Origin: Cyanidiococcus yangmingshanensis
Taxonomy: Eukaryota; Rhodophyta; Bangiophyceae; Cyanidiales; Cyanidiaceae
DNA: 64,000 nucleotides
Assembly (NCBI GenBank): GCA_013995675.1
Contig: VWRR01000002.1
Coordinates: 248,001 to 312,000 of the forward strand
Direction of reading: 5' to 3'
Under the pieces are notes generated by a model that searched no databases, was not told where the DNA came from, and was given only the letters and a program-made list of their open reading frames with translations. Both the position numbers and the translations under genes were made by a program. Shown one piece after another: positions 63,517-64,000 of this stretch (the stretch's first letter is position 1; the number at the start of each line of letters is the position of its first letter).

Positions 63517-64000
63517 GAAGACGTTCTCGTGAATATATAGTCAAAGGATGTTGTGCGACGGGTCGATTTCGTACGGCATCGCGCCTCGTCGGGGAACCGC
63601 GCGTTGGGGAGCCGGCTGATTTGCTCAATATTCTCGAGTGTGTCGATGAGAGAGCGTTTGCGTTCCGAGCTACTGCCTCGGCTTGTCCGAGATTCGGCAT
63701 AGAGGCTCAATCGGGCCCAATCGGATACAAGAATCTAGGACGCTTGTTTCCCGAAGAAGAGTAGGCAGCGCATATGGTATTAGTAGGTAGTTGTGGCAGG
63801 TCCGCTTAGAACGATAGGGTAGTTTTACGAACGCCCTATGAAGTCACAGGAACGCGGACTGGGGCGTTCCCTTTGATAAGCTGGCCTTTCGAAGTGTTCG
63901 TATGCTGCTCGTTGTTCAGAGACGCACGAGTTCTCTGAGAATCCCCTCGTCAACTTGTACTCGAGGCAGCATGCTCGGTCAGCGCTGGTGCGATAACGGA
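63517..64000. other. Upstream region at the right window edge
   Basis: About 480 bases upstream of the membrane-protein gene. No other gene seen; minus-strand frames at 63332-63710 overlap the gene's 5' end and are not coding-like. Confidence 0.45.

Noticed and set aside
1-64000. CRISPR array, insertion sequence, LTR or viral element
   Set aside because: No regularly spaced repeats, transposase, reverse transcriptase, integrase or capsid-like protein was recognised on either strand.

Overview
The window looks like nuclear DNA of a unicellular red alga, most likely a cyanidiophyte (Cyanidioschyzon/Cyanidium type). Protein genes are long, nearly all uninterrupted by introns, closely spaced on both strands, and many carry organelle-targeting-like N termini. 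Families recognised include BRR2, Sm F, an E(z)-type Polycomb methyltransferase, Tousled-like kinase, VPS36, ALG9, Peter Pan/SSF1, an ATM1-type ABC transporter, a plastid membrane protein related to Arabidopsis At5g03900 and a sulfate-binding protein of bacterial type. The organism assignment is inference from gene content and architecture. I saw no CRISPR array, rRNA, convincing tRNA, transposon or viral element.

Layout: 1-2308 (-) is a large unidentified protein running off the left edge. 3264-9141 (+) is BRR2. 9725-16488 holds an acidic hypothetical protein, a UBTD-like protein, a first 'HGG-repeat' protein, the At5g03900-like membrane protein and fumarylacetoacetase. 16742-20827 (-) holds a WD40-like protein, prefoldin subunit 1 and three small unknowns. 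20828-22932 is gene-poor with a 70-bp tandem repeat. 22933-29161 carries E(z), a bacterial-type histone deacetylase, VPS36 and QCR10. 30143-45215 carries a type II membrane glycosyltransferase, ALG9, the sulfate-binding protein, a GST-like protein, a TTI1-like HEAT protein and a second HGG-repeat protein. 46797-53724 carries Sm F, triosephosphate isomerase, Tousled-like kinase and a nucleotidyltransferase. 55079-63516 carries ribosomal protein S9, the ATM1-type transporter, Peter Pan and an unknown single-pass membrane protein.

Functional links: BRR2 and Sm F belong to the spliceosome. E(z), Tousled-like kinase and the deacetylase-fold protein point to chromatin. VPS36, ALG9 and the glycosyltransferase belong to the endomembrane system. 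QCR10, the ATM1-type transporter and probably S9 are mitochondrial. The At5g03900-like and sulfate-binding proteins are probably plastid. Several neighbours are divergent pairs with short shared upstream regions: At5g03900-like/FAH, HDAC/VPS36 and TTI1/HGG-2.

The most unusual signal is a recurrent frame anomaly. In at least nine places where a recognised family lets the reading be followed, the protein moves into the +1 frame, as if one nucleotide were in excess. This affects FAH, the At5g03900-like protein, HDAC (twice), ALG9, the ATM1-type transporter, Peter Pan (twice) and HGG-2. The breaks lie mostly in the first half of the genes, while BRR2, E(z), Tousled-like kinase and others are clean for kilobases. 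Assembly insertions at short base runs are the simplest explanation. Real +1 frameshifting is the exciting alternative, and the sequence alone cannot decide.
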